Assembly (NCBI RefSeq): GCF_000312425.1
Contig: NZ_HE997181.1
Span: 3,439,044 to 3,503,043 of the forward strand
Reading direction: 5' to 3'
DNA length: 64,000 bases
Source of the DNA: Reyranella massiliensis 521
Lineage (GTDB): Bacteria > Pseudomonadota > Alphaproteobacteria > Reyranellales > Reyranellaceae
The first letter of the stretch is position 1. Every line of letters starts with the position of its first letter. The position numbers were made by a program, and so were the translations under genes. A model generated the notes under the pieces. The model was not told the origin of the DNA, ran no database searches, and saw nothing but the letters and a program-made list of their open reading frames with translations. Shown here piece by piece: positions 48,106-57,666 of this stretch.

Positions 48106-48966
48106 GTGACTCTGGAGGAGATGCGCGCCGCGATCGTCGGCGCGTTTCCCGAGCACGAATCCGCGTCGTTCAGGCTCCTGACGCAAGGTTGGGACAGTGT
48201 CGCCGTCGATGTCGACGACCGCCTGATCTTCAAGTTCCCGCGTCATGAGGAGGCGCGCCGACGCCTGGTCGTCGAGGCGAGCGTACTCGACATCGTGCGC
48301 TCGGCCGTCTCACTGCCCGTTCCCCACCTCACCCTGCATGGCATGTCGTCGACGCTGTTCTCGCGCCACGACAAGATCGCGGGCGAGCACCTCCCAACGG
48401 TGCAGTACGAGAAGTTACCCGAGGGAGATCGCCAGCGCCTGGCCTGCGACCTCGCTCTCTTCTATGCCGAGCTGCACCGGCTGCCGGTGAATGACATGGC
48501 GTCGGCCGGCGCCACATCCATCAAGGCCTGGCTGCCGCCTGATGAGATATTGCAACGAACCTGGCCGGTGCTTGTTGGTGAGCTTCGCGTCTACGCCAAG
48601 CGAACCGTCGCTGCCTGGCAAGACCTGCCCGTCGACCCCCATGGTACGATCTACGGCTTCTTCGACGGCCATGGTTGGAACATGGCGTTCGACCATGTGC
48701 ACCGGCGCCTGAATGGCCTCTACGATTTCGGCGATTCGGGCTTCGGCCCGCTCCATCAGGAGTTCATCTATTCCAACCTGATTGCAGGCGACCTCACGAC
48801 CCGGATCGTGACCGCGTACGAAGCCCTCACCGGCCGCCCCCTTGATCGCGAGCGTGTGGCCTTGCTCAACAATGTCTGGCGGCTGTCGGAACTGGCCGAG
48901 CTTGCCCACGATCCCGTTCACGCCGCGGCGGCGCTCGAAGCCGTCGCGGCGTGTGCCCGGGGATGA
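48106..48966 (+). CDS. Aminoglycoside phosphotransferase-fold (APH) kinase
   Basis: 286 residues from the GTG directly after the dioxygenase stop; an ATG at 48121 has GGAGG only 2 bases before it and may be the true start. The kinase-like fold shows FKFPRHEEA (Lys), the catalytic loop FFDGHGWN (Asp and Asn kept, the usual His replaced by Phe) and LYDFGDSG (DFG Asp). It phosphorylates a small hydroxy compound; it is not evidence of drug resistance. Translational coupling to the dioxygenase is likely. Confidence 0.75.
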   Translation: MTLEEMRAAIVGAFPEHESASFRLLTQGWDSVAVDVDDRLIFKFPRHEEARRRLVVEASVLDIVRSAVSLPVPHLTLHGMSSTLFSRHDKIAGEHLPTVQYEKLPEGDRQRLACDLALFYAELHRLPVNDMASAGATSIKAWLPPDEILQRTWPVLVGELRVYAKRTVAAWQDLPVDPHGTIYGFFDGHGWNMAFDHVHRRLNGLYDFGDSGFGPLHQEFIYSNLIAGDLTTRIVTAYEALTGRPLDRERVALLNNVWRLSELAELAHDPVHAAAALEAVAACARG

Positions 48967-48970
48967 TCGC

Positions 48971-50194
48971 TCAGCCGGCGTCGCTGGTGATCACGTTGCC
49001 GAACAGCTTCCAGGTATCGCCCTCGAAGCGCTGCAACTGCATCGACTGGATGGGATAGAAGTCCGTCGCGCTGGTGTTGAGCTTGATGCCCGGCAGCAAC
49101 AGCGGGATCTCGACGTCCTTCATGCTGGCGACCTGCTTCATCAGGTTCTCGCGCGTCAGCTCGTTGCCGCAGCGCTTCAGCACTTCCTGCATCGTTGCCG
49201 CGACGGCATAGGCATAGGTGTAGAAGGCATCGCTCTGGTTGGCGCCCGGCATGTACTTGTCCATGAAGGCCTTCCATTGCACGAAGTCCGGCGTCTTGGC
49301 CCACTGCGGGTCCGTCGGATCCTTGTAGTAGGCCGCCGTGATGATGCCCTGGCAGTTCTCGAAGCCCGCAGGCTTCAGCACCGAATCGACCGAGATCGAA
49401 ACGTTGACGAGATAGAAGGCCGGCTTCCAGCCGATGTCCGCTGCTTTGCGAATCGCCTGCGACGCATGCTTGGGCGTGGCATGACAGAAAAAGACCGTGG
49501 CGCCGGAACTCTTAAGCTGAATGATCTGGCTTTCGACCGTGGGATCCGTCACCTCGTAGCTCACGTTGGCGACGACCAGCTTCTCGTTCTCCTTGCCGAG
49601 ACCCTTCATGAAGCCCGAGACGTAATCCTTGCCCGAATCGTCGTTGAGCCAGAGGATGCCAATCTTCTCGCCCTTGTGCTGGTCAAGGATGTGCTTGGCA
49701 TAGATAGCGCTTTCGGTGACATAGTCGGGCTGCCAGCCGATGGTCCAGGGATACTGCTTGGGATTACCCCACTTCGACGCGCCGGTGCTGACGAAGAGCT
49801 GCGGCACCTTCTTCTGGTTCATGAATTTGTGGATGGCGGTGTTGCACGCCGTGCCGAGCGTCTGGAAGGTCGCGAAAACCTTGTCGTTCTCCACGAGCCT
49901 ACGCACCATCTCGACCGTCTTGGGCGGCGAGAAGCCATCGTCGTAGGTGATGAAGTTGATCCTGCGGCCGTTGATGCCGCCCTGATCGTTGACCATCTTC
50001 CAGTAGGCTTCGATGCCCTTGCCGATGGTGCCGTAGGCCGAAGCCGGACCGCTATAGGGTCCGGTATGGCCGAGCTTGATCTCGGTGTCGGTGACACCGT
50101 CGGAATACTTCTTCTGCGCGAGGGCTGCCCTGGTGCCGGCAAATCCCGCCAACGCCGACGCACCGCCTACGAAACGACGCCTGTTTATACTCAC
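48971..50194 (-). CDS. Branched-chain amino acid-type ABC substrate-binding protein (orphan)
   Basis: 407 residues from the GTG at 50194 (AGGAG 10 bases upstream). A twin-arginine signal INRRRFVGGASALAGFAG is followed by IKLGHTGPYSGPASAYG, the opening of the Leu/Ile/Val-binding (type 1) family, and by AVIVEP-like ligand loops. No permease or ATPase is nearby. Alphaproteobacteria carry many such orphan receptors. A LysR gene lies upstream on the same strand. Confidence 0.87.
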   Translation of the reverse strand: MSINRRRFVGGASALAGFAGTRAALAQKKYSDGVTDTEIKLGHTGPYSGPASAYGTIGKGIEAYWKMVNDQGGINGRRINFITYDDGFSPPKTVEMVRRLVENDKVFATFQTLGTACNTAIHKFMNQKKVPQLFVSTGASKWGNPKQYPWTIGWQPDYVTESAIYAKHILDQHKGEKIGILWLNDDSGKDYVSGFMKGLGKENEKLVVANVSYEVTDPTVESQIIQLKSSGATVFFCHATPKHASQAIRKAADIGWKPAFYLVNVSISVDSVLKPAGFENCQGIITAAYYKDPTDPQWAKTPDFVQWKAFMDKYMPGANQSDAFYTYAYAVAATMQEVLKRCGNELTRENLMKQVASMKDVEIPLLLPGIKLNTSATDFYPIQSMQLQRFEGDTWKLFGNVITSDAG

Positions 50195-50327
50195 GGACGT
50201 TTCACTCCTATTGTTGAGATCGTCCGAAAGCTTGTCGGGTATCCGCTGCGGAATGAAGGTCGATCGCGCGCCGCCTTCCACGATACGAGCAGGTGCGTCG
50301 AGCCAGGCTCGCGCTGCGGTGCGTGTA

Positions 50328-51227
50328 CTAAGCCTTGCCTTCGAGCAGCGGCCGTTCGCGATGGAAAAGGTCGATCACGGCGTCCATGACGGCGCGCACC
50401 CGCGGCAGCGCGCGCAGATCGCGGTGCACGAGGAGCCACTGGTCGGCGAAGACATCGGCGATAATGTCGCCCACGCGTTTCAGGGCCGGGTCCGGTTCGC
50501 CGAGAAAGCACGGCAGTACGGCAAGGCCGGCGCCGGCGCGCGTCGCCTCGTGCAGCACAAGCCAGTTGTTGCCGCGCACCGCCAGCCGTCGACCGGCCAG
50601 CCGCTCGAGCAGCCATTGCTGGCCCGGCATATAGCCATGGTCGTCGTCGAAGCCCAGCCACGGATGGTCGACGAGGGCTGCCACCGGATCGACCCTGGCG
50701 GGGCGACCTACCGGGAAATCGCGGGCCGCGTAGATCGCATAGGCGACGCGGCCCAGCTTGCGCGCCACGATGTCGCCGACCTCCGGCACCTGCTCGCGAA
50801 TCAAGAGATCGGCTTCGCGGCGCGACAGGTTGGCGAGCGTATGGCTCGCCGCCACCTCGAATTCGATCTGCTCCAACTTTTCACGCAGCTCGGCGAGGTG
50901 ACGGGCGATGAAAGCCGCCATCGCCTCGCCGGCCGAGAGCCGCACCGTGCCGCTCACGGTATCGCTGAGACCCGCGCTGCGACGATGGATCGATTGGGCG
51001 GCCTTTTCCATCGCCTTGGTATCGGCCAGCAGCTCCTCGCCGGCGCTGGTCGGCACGAAGCGATCGGGCAGCCGCTCGAACAGGCGGGCACCGATCTGCC
51101 TTTCGAGCACGGCCACCCGGCGCGACACGGTGGGATGGCTGACGCCCAGCGTCCGGGCCGCCGTGGTGAGCGTGCCTTCGCGCGCCAGAGCCAGGAAAAT
51201 GCGGAGATCGTCCCAGTTGGGAGTCAT
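50328..51227 (-). CDS. LysR family transcriptional regulator
   Basis: 299 residues. The DNA-binding domain is at residues 4-62 (WDDLRIFLALAREGTLTTAA, SHPTVSRRVAVLERQ). The effector domain follows. It is divergent from the fused ABC exporter, with 71 bases between the starts. A perfect inverted repeat overlaps its ATG. Control of the exporter is likely; effector unknown. Confidence 0.9.
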   Translation of the reverse strand: MTPNWDDLRIFLALAREGTLTTAARTLGVSHPTVSRRVAVLERQIGARLFERLPDRFVPTSAGEELLADTKAMEKAAQSIHRRSAGLSDTVSGTVRLSAGEAMAAFIARHLAELREKLEQIEFEVAASHTLANLSRREADLLIREQVPEVGDIVARKLGRVAYAIYAARDFPVGRPARVDPVAALVDHPWLGFDDDHGYMPGQQWLLERLAGRRLAVRGNNWLVLHEATRAGAGLAVLPCFLGEPDPALKRVGDIIADVFADQWLLVHRDLRALPRVRAVMDAVIDLFHRERPLLEGKA

Positions 51228-51242
51228 GTACAAAATTGTACA
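51227..51242. promoter_or_regulatory. Palindrome overlapping the LysR start codon
   Basis: TGTACAA-AA-TTGTACA, perfect 7-bp arms. Its first base is the A of the LysR ATG read on the minus strand. It is probably the regulator's own operator; the position means bound protein would block transcription start or very early elongation. Confidence 0.55.
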
Positions 51243-51298
51243 GGGACTTTTCCGAATTGTGGACTGACGAATAAGGATGTTCGACCTAGCATTCCACC

Positions 51299-54200
51299 AT
51301 GCATATCGAACCGCGCCTGCTCGTGTTCACCCGGGGCGTCCGCGCCCGCATCGCGGCAACCGTCGCCGTCGGCCTGCTGGGCGTCGGCCTGGGCATTGCC
51401 CGCCTCGCCCTGCTGGGCTGGCTGATCGGCCAGGTCTTCGCCGGCAAGCCCCTGCAGGAGCTGGTGCTGCCGGTGGTGCTGATCGCCATCGTCATGGTGC
51501 TGCGCGGTGCGGCCGAGCACTGGCGCGCCGTGATGGCGCACGAAACGGCGGCGAGGGTTCAGAAGACGCTGCGCCGGACGCTCTACGACAAGGTGGCCTC
51601 GCTCGGACCCGGCACGGTCGGTCGCCAGCGGTCCGGCGGACTCACGCTTTCCATGATCGACGGCGTCGAACAGCTCGAAACCTATTTCGGCCAGTTCCTG
51701 CCGCAGTTCATGATCGCATTGCTGTCGCCTTTGCTGATCTTCGTCGTCGTCGCCTTCATCGACCTGCCGGTCGCGGCGGTGATGCTGGGCTTTGCGCTGC
51801 TGGCCCTGTTCGCCCCCGCGCTCTGGCACAAATGGGACGTGCGCGCCTCGATCGCGCGCATGACGGCGTACAAGTCCTTCGCCGCCGAATTCCTCGACTC
51901 CATCCAGGGCCTCGCGACGCTCAAGGCCTTCGGCCAGGGCAAGGCGCGCGCCGACAAGCTCGAAGTCGAGGCGCGCGATCTCTTCCGCCGCACCATGTGG
52001 GTGCTGGGCACCAACTCGCTGGCGCGCGGCATTACCGATACGTCGATAGCGGGCGGCGCAGCTGCAGCGCTGATCTACGGCGCCTCGCGCGTGGAAGCCG
52101 GCGCCATGTCGCTCACCGCCCTGCTGGTCATCCTGATGCTGGGCGTAGAAATCTTCCGGCCGATGCGCGAGCTGCGCTCCGTGCTGCACCAGGGCATGGT
52201 CGGCCTCTCCGCGGCGCAAGGCATCTATCGCATTCTCGACGACCAGGCTTCCGTGGCCGATGCGCCGCCTGCGGCGCTCAGCTCGGTGCTGGCCCCCACC
52301 ATCGCCTTCGAGAACGTGCGCTTCGCCTATCCCGGCACACGCCGCACCGTGCACGACAACCTCACCTTCACCGCGGCGGCCGGCGAGCGGCTGGGTCTGG
52401 TCGGCTCTTCGGGCGGCGGCAAATCGTCGATCGTGCGCCTGCTGCTGCGCTTCTACGATCCCGACGAGGGACGCATCCTGCTGGGCGGGCACGACCTGCG
52501 TTCGCTTTCCTTCGCACAGATCCGTTCCCTGATCTCGGTGGTGAACCAGGACACGTTCCTGTTCCACGGCACGGTCGAGGAGAACATCCGGCTCGGCAAG
52601 CCGGCCGCATCGCAGGCGGAAATGGAGGACGCGGCACGCGCCGCCAACATCCACGAATTCGTCCTGAGCCTGCCGCAGGGCTACCAGACCGTGATTGGCG
52701 AGAAAGGCATCAAGCTCTCGGGCGGCCAGCGCCAGCGTCTGGCGATCGCCCGTGCTCTCTTGCGCGACACGCCGATCCTGGTGCTCGACGAAGCGCTCTC
52801 CGCCGTCGACGCGGAGAACGAGGCCGTGATCCAGGAAGCGCTGGACCGGCTGATGCAGGGCCGCACGACGATCATCCTGGCGCACCGGCTGTCGAGCGTC
52901 ATCGATTGCGACCGCATCCTGGTGCTCGACCGCGGCCATGTCGCCGAGGAAGGCAAGCATGGGCCGCTGATGAACCAGGGCGGCGTCTATGCCCGGTTGA
53001 TGGCCGAGCAGGCGCGCGAGCAGCAGGTCGGTGCGGCCGCCGACATGATCGACGCCCCGGCCCGCGCCGAGACCGTCGCCAATACGCCGGGCGGCGCGGT
53101 GAAGCCGGTGACCGAAGGCATCATCAAGGCCGAGGGCCTCACCTGGTATCAGGTGGTCGCGGCGCTGATGAAGGTGATCATGCCGTGGAAGGGCAAGCTC
53201 ACCGCCACCTTCATCCTGGGCGTGCTGAGGGTCGTGGCCTTCATCGGCATCGGCGTGCTGTCGGCGCTGATCGTGCTCGCGCTCAAGAACCACGAGCCCT
53301 ATGGCGGGCTCGCCATTGCACTCGCAATCCTGGCGCCGCTCTCCGGCCTGCTGCACTGGCTGGAATCCTGGCTGGCGCACGACATGGCCTTCCGCCTGCT
53401 GGCCGAAATGCGCATCGACGCCTTCCGCAAGCTCGATGCGCTGGCGCCGGCCTATCTCACGCGCCGCCGCACCGGCGACCTGATGGCGCTGGCCACCCAC
53501 GATATCGAGCTGGTCGAATACTTCTTCGCCCACACCGTGGCGCCGGCCTTCGTCGCGATCCTGGTGCCGGCCGTCGTGGTCGCAGCCCTTGCCACGGCCA
53601 ATGGCTGGCTGGCGGTCGCCCTGGTGCCGTTCCTGCTGGCGGTGGGCCTCAGCCCCTTCCTGATGCGCAAGCGTGTCGACAGGCTCGGCAGCGAGGCGCG
53701 CGAGGCTGCCGGCGAACTGGGCGCCTTTGCCGTGGACTCGGTGCAAGGTCTGGGCGAGATCGTGGCCTTCCAGCAGGAGAAGCCGCGTGGCGACAAGCTC
53801 GACCAGCTTTCGCAGCGCCATATCTCGCTGCGCCTGCCCTTCTTCAGCGAACTCACGCTCCAGCACGCGATCCTCGAAGTGCTGACCGGCCTTGGCGGCC
53901 TGGCGGTCGTCGTGGTCGGTGCTGTCCTGTCGGCGCAGGGTGCGCTCGATCCTGGCCTGCTGCCGCTGATGACCATCCTGGCGATGGCGGCCTTCCTGCC
54001 GGTGTCCGAGATCGCGCAGATCGGCCGCCAGCTTGCCGACACGCTGGGCGCGACACGCCGCGTCTATGCGTTGGCCAACGAGCCGATCCCGGTGCGCGAC
54101 GGCCCGGGCGTGCCCGTCGCGCGCGGGGCCGCCGCGCTTTCGCTCGAGAAAGTGACCTTCACCTATCCGGGCCAGACGCGCCGCGCGCTGAGCGATGTCA

Positions 54201-54880
54201 GCTTCGACATTCCCGCCGGCAAGACCGTGGCCCTGGTCGGGACGTCCGGCGCCGGCAAGACGACGACGGCGCAACTGCTGATGCGCTTCTGGGATCCCGA
54301 CTCCGGCCGCATCCTGCTGAACGGCGCCGATCTCAAGGACTACAAGCTCGACGCCCTGCGCGCCCTCGTGGCCCTCGTCGCGCAGGATACCTACCTGTTC
54401 AACGACACGTTGCGCGCCAACATCCTGATCGCCCGGCCCGAGGCCACGGATTCCGAGCTGCAGGCCGCCATCGAACATGCCTCGCTCGGCGAACTCGTCG
54501 CCGCCCTGCCCGAAGGTCTCGACTCGCCGGTCGGCGAGCGCGGCACCAGCCTCAGCGGCGGCCAGCGCCAGAGAGTCGCCATCGCCCGCGCTTTCCTCAA
54601 GGATGCACCGATCCTCATCCTCGACGAGGCGACGTCGCATCTCGATGCGGTGAACGAACAGGCCGTGCGGCGCGCCCTCGACGTGCTCAAGGCCGATCGC
54701 ACCACCATCGTGATCGCCCACCGCCTTTCGACCGTGCGCGACGCCGATCTGATCGTGGTGCTGGACGAAGGCCGCGTAGCGGAAAGCGGAACACACGCTT
54801 CGCTTCTCTCGCGTGGCGGACTCTACGCTCGCCTGGTGTCCCGCCAGCTTGCCGCCGTCTACGCGCCCGCGGCACAGTGA
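51299..54880 (+). CDS. Fused double ABC exporter (CydD-CydC-like, two TMD plus two NBD)
   Basis: 1193 residues in one chain: TMD1, NBD1, a linker near residue 590-620, TMD2, NBD2. Walker A motifs are GSSGGGKSS near residue 369 and GTSGAGKTT near 981; signatures are LSGGQRQR in both; Walker B are LVLDEALSAVD and LILDEATSHLD, both with the catalytic Glu. LSPLLIFVVVAFIDL and the first TMD resemble CydD. CydDC exports glutathione/cysteine or haem and is usually two genes. The cydAB oxidase is not in the window, so the cargo is open. Divergent from a LysR gene. Confidence 0.85.
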   Translation: MHIEPRLLVFTRGVRARIAATVAVGLLGVGLGIARLALLGWLIGQVFAGKPLQELVLPVVLIAIVMVLRGAAEHWRAVMAHETAARVQKTLRRTLYDKVASLGPGTVGRQRSGGLTLSMIDGVEQLETYFGQFLPQFMIALLSPLLIFVVVAFIDLPVAAVMLGFALLALFAPALWHKWDVRASIARMTAYKSFAAEFLDSIQGLATLKAFGQGKARADKLEVEARDLFRRTMWVLGTNSLARGITDTSIAGGAAAALIYGASRVEAGAMSLTALLVILMLGVEIFRPMRELRSVLHQGMVGLSAAQGIYRILDDQASVADAPPAALSSVLAPTIAFENVRFAYPGTRRTVHDNLTFTAAAGERLGLVGSSGGGKSSIVRLLLRFYDPDEGRILLGGHDLRSLSFAQIRSLISVVNQDTFLFHGTVEENIRLGKPAASQAEMEDAARAANIHEFVLSLPQGYQTVIGEKGIKLSGGQRQRLAIARALLRDTPILVLDEALSAVDAENEAVIQEALDRLMQGRTTIILAHRLSSVIDCDRILVLDRGHVAEEGKHGPLMNQGGVYARLMAEQAREQQVGAAADMIDAPARAETVANTPGGAVKPVTEGIIKAEGLTWYQVVAALMKVIMPWKGKLTATFILGVLRVVAFIGIGVLSALIVLALKNHEPYGGLAIALAILAPLSGLLHWLESWLAHDMAFRLLAEMRIDAFRKLDALAPAYLTRRRTGDLMALATHDIELVEYFFAHTVAPAFVAILVPAVVVAALATANGWLAVALVPFLLAVGLSPFLMRKRVDRLGSEAREAAGELGAFAVDSVQGLGEIVAFQQEKPRGDKLDQLSQRHISLRLPFFSELTLQHAILEVLTGLGGLAVVVVGAVLSAQGALDPGLLPLMTILAMAAFLPVSEIAQIGRQLADTLGATRRVYALANEPIPVRDGPGVPVARGAAALSLEKVTFTYPGQTRRALSDVSFDIPAGKTVALVGTSGAGKTTTAQLLMRFWDPDSGRILLNGADLKDYKLDALRALVALVAQDTYLFNDTLRANILIARPEATDSELQAAIEHASLGELVAALPEGLDSPVGERGTSLSGGQRQRVAIARAFLKDAPILILDEATSHLDAVNEQAVRRALDVLKADRTTIVIAHRLSTVRDADLIVVLDEGRVAESGTHASLLSRGGLYARLVSRQLAAVYAPAAQ

Positions 54881-54884
54881 GGGG

Positions 54885-56204
54885 ATGAAGCGACAGCTCC
54901 ACCTCAATCTGTTCATCCAGAGCCGCGGCCATCACGAAGCCTCGTGGCGTCATCCCGACTCTTCGCCGCTGGCGTTGACCGACGTCGAGTATTTTCGCGA
55001 TCTCGCGCGTCGCGCCGAAGCCGGTCTGTTCGACTCGATCTTCCTCGCCGACACCCTGGCGTTGATGGACACGGTGGCGCACGCCGCCAGCACCTGGCTC
55101 GAACCGATCACGACGCTCGGCGCCATCGCCGGCTCGACCAGCCATATCGGCCTGATCGCGACGGCGTCGACGACCTATTCAGAGCCTTTCAACCTCGCCC
55201 GCCAGTTCGGCTCGCTCGACCATATCAGCGGCGGTCGGGTCGGCTGGAACATCGTGACGTCCTGGCTGGCCGCCGCGGCGCGCAACTATGGCGGCGAGAG
55301 CCTCGTCAGCCACGACGAACGCTACGAGCGCGGCGAGGAATTCGTCCAGGTCGTGAAGGCGCTGTGGGACAGCTGGGCCGACGATGCCGTGCTCGACGAT
55401 CGGGCGAGCGGTCAGTATGCCCATGCCGATCGCATCCGGCCGATCAATCATGAGGGCAAATACTATCGCGTCGCCGGGCCACTCAACATGCCCCGCGGCC
55501 CGCAGGGCCGTCCGGTGTTCGTGCAGGCGGGTTCCTCCGATACCGGGCGCCGCTTCGCGGCCCGCCATGCCGAGGCCGTCTTCACGGCGCAGATGGAGAA
55601 GAAGACGGCGCAGGATTTCTACGCCGACCTGAAGGCGCTTGCCGCTGCCGAGGGACGCAAGCCCGAGCACGTGTTGATCCTGCCGGGTCTCAGCCCTGTC
55701 ATCGCCTCGACCGAGGCCGAAGCCCAGCGCCTGGCACGCGATCTCAACGAACTCACCGACCCCGAGGTCGGACGCAAGCGGCTGAGCGGCCGCTTCGGCG
55801 GCCATGATTTCTCGCACCTTCCGCTCGACCGGCCGCTGACGGCCGAGGACTTTCCCGATCCCAGCGCCGTGCAGGCGGCGCGCAGCCGAACCGAAGTGAT
55901 CGTGGGTCTGGTCCGTCGCGAGAAATATACGCTACGCCAGCTTCTCGCTTATCTCGCCGGCGCGCGCGGCCACTTCACCACGGCGGGCACACCCGAGCAG
56001 ATCGCCGACCTGATCGAGGACTGGTTCAACGACGGCGCTGCCGACGGCTTCAATCTGATGCCGCCCTTGCTGCCCTCGATGCTGGACGTCTTCGTCACCG
56101 AAGTCGTGCCGCTTCTACAGAAGCGCGGACTTTTCCGCAGCGCCTATGAAGGCAAGACGTTACGCGATCATTTCGGTTTGCCGCGCCCCGGCACATGTCG
56201 TTGA
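54885..56204 (+). CDS. FMN-dependent luciferase-like monooxygenase (NtaA/SnaA/DmoA family)
   Basis: 439 residues. The TIM-barrel family block LARRAEAGLFDSIFLADTLA, WLEPITTLGAIAGST and SGGRVGWNIVTSW are diagnostic for the NtaA/DmoA/SoxA group, which uses FMNH2 from a partner reductase to cleave C-N or C-S bonds in nitrilotriacetate, dibenzothiophene or dimethylsulfide. The gene starts 4 bases after the exporter stop. No flavin reductase is adjacent. Confidence 0.87.
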   Translation: MKRQLHLNLFIQSRGHHEASWRHPDSSPLALTDVEYFRDLARRAEAGLFDSIFLADTLALMDTVAHAASTWLEPITTLGAIAGSTSHIGLIATASTTYSEPFNLARQFGSLDHISGGRVGWNIVTSWLAAAARNYGGESLVSHDERYERGEEFVQVVKALWDSWADDAVLDDRASGQYAHADRIRPINHEGKYYRVAGPLNMPRGPQGRPVFVQAGSSDTGRRFAARHAEAVFTAQMEKKTAQDFYADLKALAAAEGRKPEHVLILPGLSPVIASTEAEAQRLARDLNELTDPEVGRKRLSGRFGGHDFSHLPLDRPLTAEDFPDPSAVQAARSRTEVIVGLVRREKYTLRQLLAYLAGARGHFTTAGTPEQIADLIEDWFNDGAADGFNLMPPLLPSMLDVFVTEVVPLLQKRGLFRSAYEGKTLRDHFGLPRPGTCR

Positions 56205-56255
56205 AGCGTCTATGTCTTGCCGCGGACACATGACCTGCGGCATCCTCGGATCGTG

Positions 56256-57239
56256 GTGACATCGACGAAATCTCTTCGCCGCCGATCGATACTTGGCGCG
56301 GCACTTGTGGCTCCGGCACTCGTTCACGCGCAGACGGGCCTGCCCGATCGAGCGCTGCGCATCATCATCGGCTTCGCGGCAGGCGGTGGCTCAGACGTCA
56401 TGGCCCGTCTCATCGCCGCCGCACTCGAGCGGCGCGTCGGACGCAGGATCACCGTCGAGAATCGTCCGGGAGGTACGGGGGCTGCCGCCGGCGAAGCGCT
56501 GAAGATTGGCGGTACCGACGGCAGCATGGTCGCCTTCATGCCGAGCCCTTCGCTGATCGCGAAGCTCTTCGTGCCGACTTATCCAATCGATCCGCTAACC
56601 GACCTGGCGCCGATCACGATCGCCGGCACTTTCGTCGAAGCCTTCGCCGTCTCGCCCAAGGTCGACGTTTCGACCGTGGCGGAATATGTCGAATGGCTGA
56701 AGGCCGGCGAGCCGGGACGCAACAAGGTCGGCACCACGGCAACCGATGCCATGTTGCAGTACTACACGCGCCTGCTCAGCCGCGAGTTCGGCGTGCCGAT
56801 GGAAGGCCAGGCCTTTCGCGGAACCGCGCCGCTGGTAGCCGACATGGAGGCCGGCAAGGTGCCAGCAGGTGTCGCCGGACTCACCTCCTTCCTCGTCGCG
56901 CATCGCGGCAACCGCCTGCGCATCCTTGCCACCTCCGGTTCCAAGAGAGTTTCGGTGGCGCCCGACCTGCCGACCGCGGCGGAGGCCGGCTATCCGGGTC
57001 TGACGATGGAGGAGTGGTATGGCTTCTTCGCCGCCGCCAACACGCCGCCGCCTCTGGTCGATGCCTGGAATCAGGCCCTCACCGCCGTGCTGAAGGACAA
57101 GGAAGTCATCGAGCGGCTCTCCCAGTTGGGCCTCGAGGTGGAGACCTCCACGCCGGCCGCCTGCGGCGAGCGGCTCGCCGCCCATATGAAGAAGTGGCAG
57201 GCGACCTTGCAGGGGCTCGGTCTGAGGCCGACGCTGTAA
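56256..57239 (+). CDS. Bug-family (TctC) periplasmic receptor
   Basis: 327 residues from a GTG; the exact start is uncertain, with GTG at 56253 and TTG at 56217 also in frame. A twin-arginine-like LRRRSILGAALVAPALVHAQ signal is followed by RALRIIIGFAAGGGSDVMAR and VENRPGGTGAAAGEAL, both Bug hallmarks, and LPTAAEAGYPG. Orphan receptor. The next gene begins 29 bases later. Confidence 0.85.
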   Translation: MTSTKSLRRRSILGAALVAPALVHAQTGLPDRALRIIIGFAAGGGSDVMARLIAAALERRVGRRITVENRPGGTGAAAGEALKIGGTDGSMVAFMPSPSLIAKLFVPTYPIDPLTDLAPITIAGTFVEAFAVSPKVDVSTVAEYVEWLKAGEPGRNKVGTTATDAMLQYYTRLLSREFGVPMEGQAFRGTAPLVADMEAGKVPAGVAGLTSFLVAHRGNRLRILATSGSKRVSVAPDLPTAAEAGYPGLTMEEWYGFFAAANTPPPLVDAWNQALTAVLKDKEVIERLSQLGLEVETSTPAACGERLAAHMKKWQATLQGLGLRPTL

Positions 57240-57268
57240 GCGCATAGATGCCGGAAGGGGAATCAGGG

Positions 57269-57652
57269 ATGTTCAGCCACGTCACCATCGGCAGCAACGA
57301 TCTCGCGAAGGCGAAATCTTTCTACGACGAGCTGCTGAAGCCGCTCGGCCTGGTGCGTCATCTCGAGTTCCCGACGGCGGTCGGGTATGGCCGTCCCGGT
57401 GGCCGGCCGCAGCTCTGGGTGCTGAACCCGCTCGACGAGAAGGCGGCCACGGTCGGCAATGGCGTCACCATCGGTCTTGAAGCCGACAACCGTGGCAGCG
57501 TAGACGCGGCCTACAAGGCCGCCATGAACGCCGGGGCGAAAGACGAAGGCGCGCCGGGTCTGCGGCCGCACTATCATCCCGACTACTATGGCGCCTATGT
57601 GCGCGACCTCGACGGCAACAAGATCTGCGTCGTCTGCCACAAGAAACCCTGA
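57269..57652 (+). CDS. VOC family protein (glyoxalase/bleomycin-resistance fold)
   Basis: 127 residues from the ATG at 57269, chosen over 57248 because homology begins at MFSHVTIGSNDLAKAKSFYD and AGGGG lies upstream. His4 and a C-terminal Glu/Asp-Gly-Asn region (YVRDLDGNKI) would form the metal site. Substrate unknown. Its stop lies 14 bases before the start of the glutaredoxin-DinB gene, which has its ribosome-binding site in that gap. Confidence 0.83.
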   Translation: MFSHVTIGSNDLAKAKSFYDELLKPLGLVRHLEFPTAVGYGRPGGRPQLWVLNPLDEKAATVGNGVTIGLEADNRGSVDAAYKAAMNAGAKDEGAPGLRPHYHPDYYGAYVRDLDGNKICVVCHKKP

Positions 57653-57666
57653 GCAGGAGAGCAAGC

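Noticed and set aside
48649-48720. APH kinase as a dead enzyme or resistance gene
   Set aside because: The Asp and Asn of the catalytic loop and the DFG Asp are present, and nothing ties it to antibiotics.
51224-54916. Very long open frame on the minus strand opposite the fused ABC exporter
   Set aside because: It is a mirror of the exporter's GC-rich third-position pattern; the translation is rich in His, Arg and Gln, with no family motif.
56217-56256. TTG start for the Bug receptor
   Set aside because: It would add residues before the signal peptide with no ribosome-binding site, so a GTG nearer the signal was preferred.
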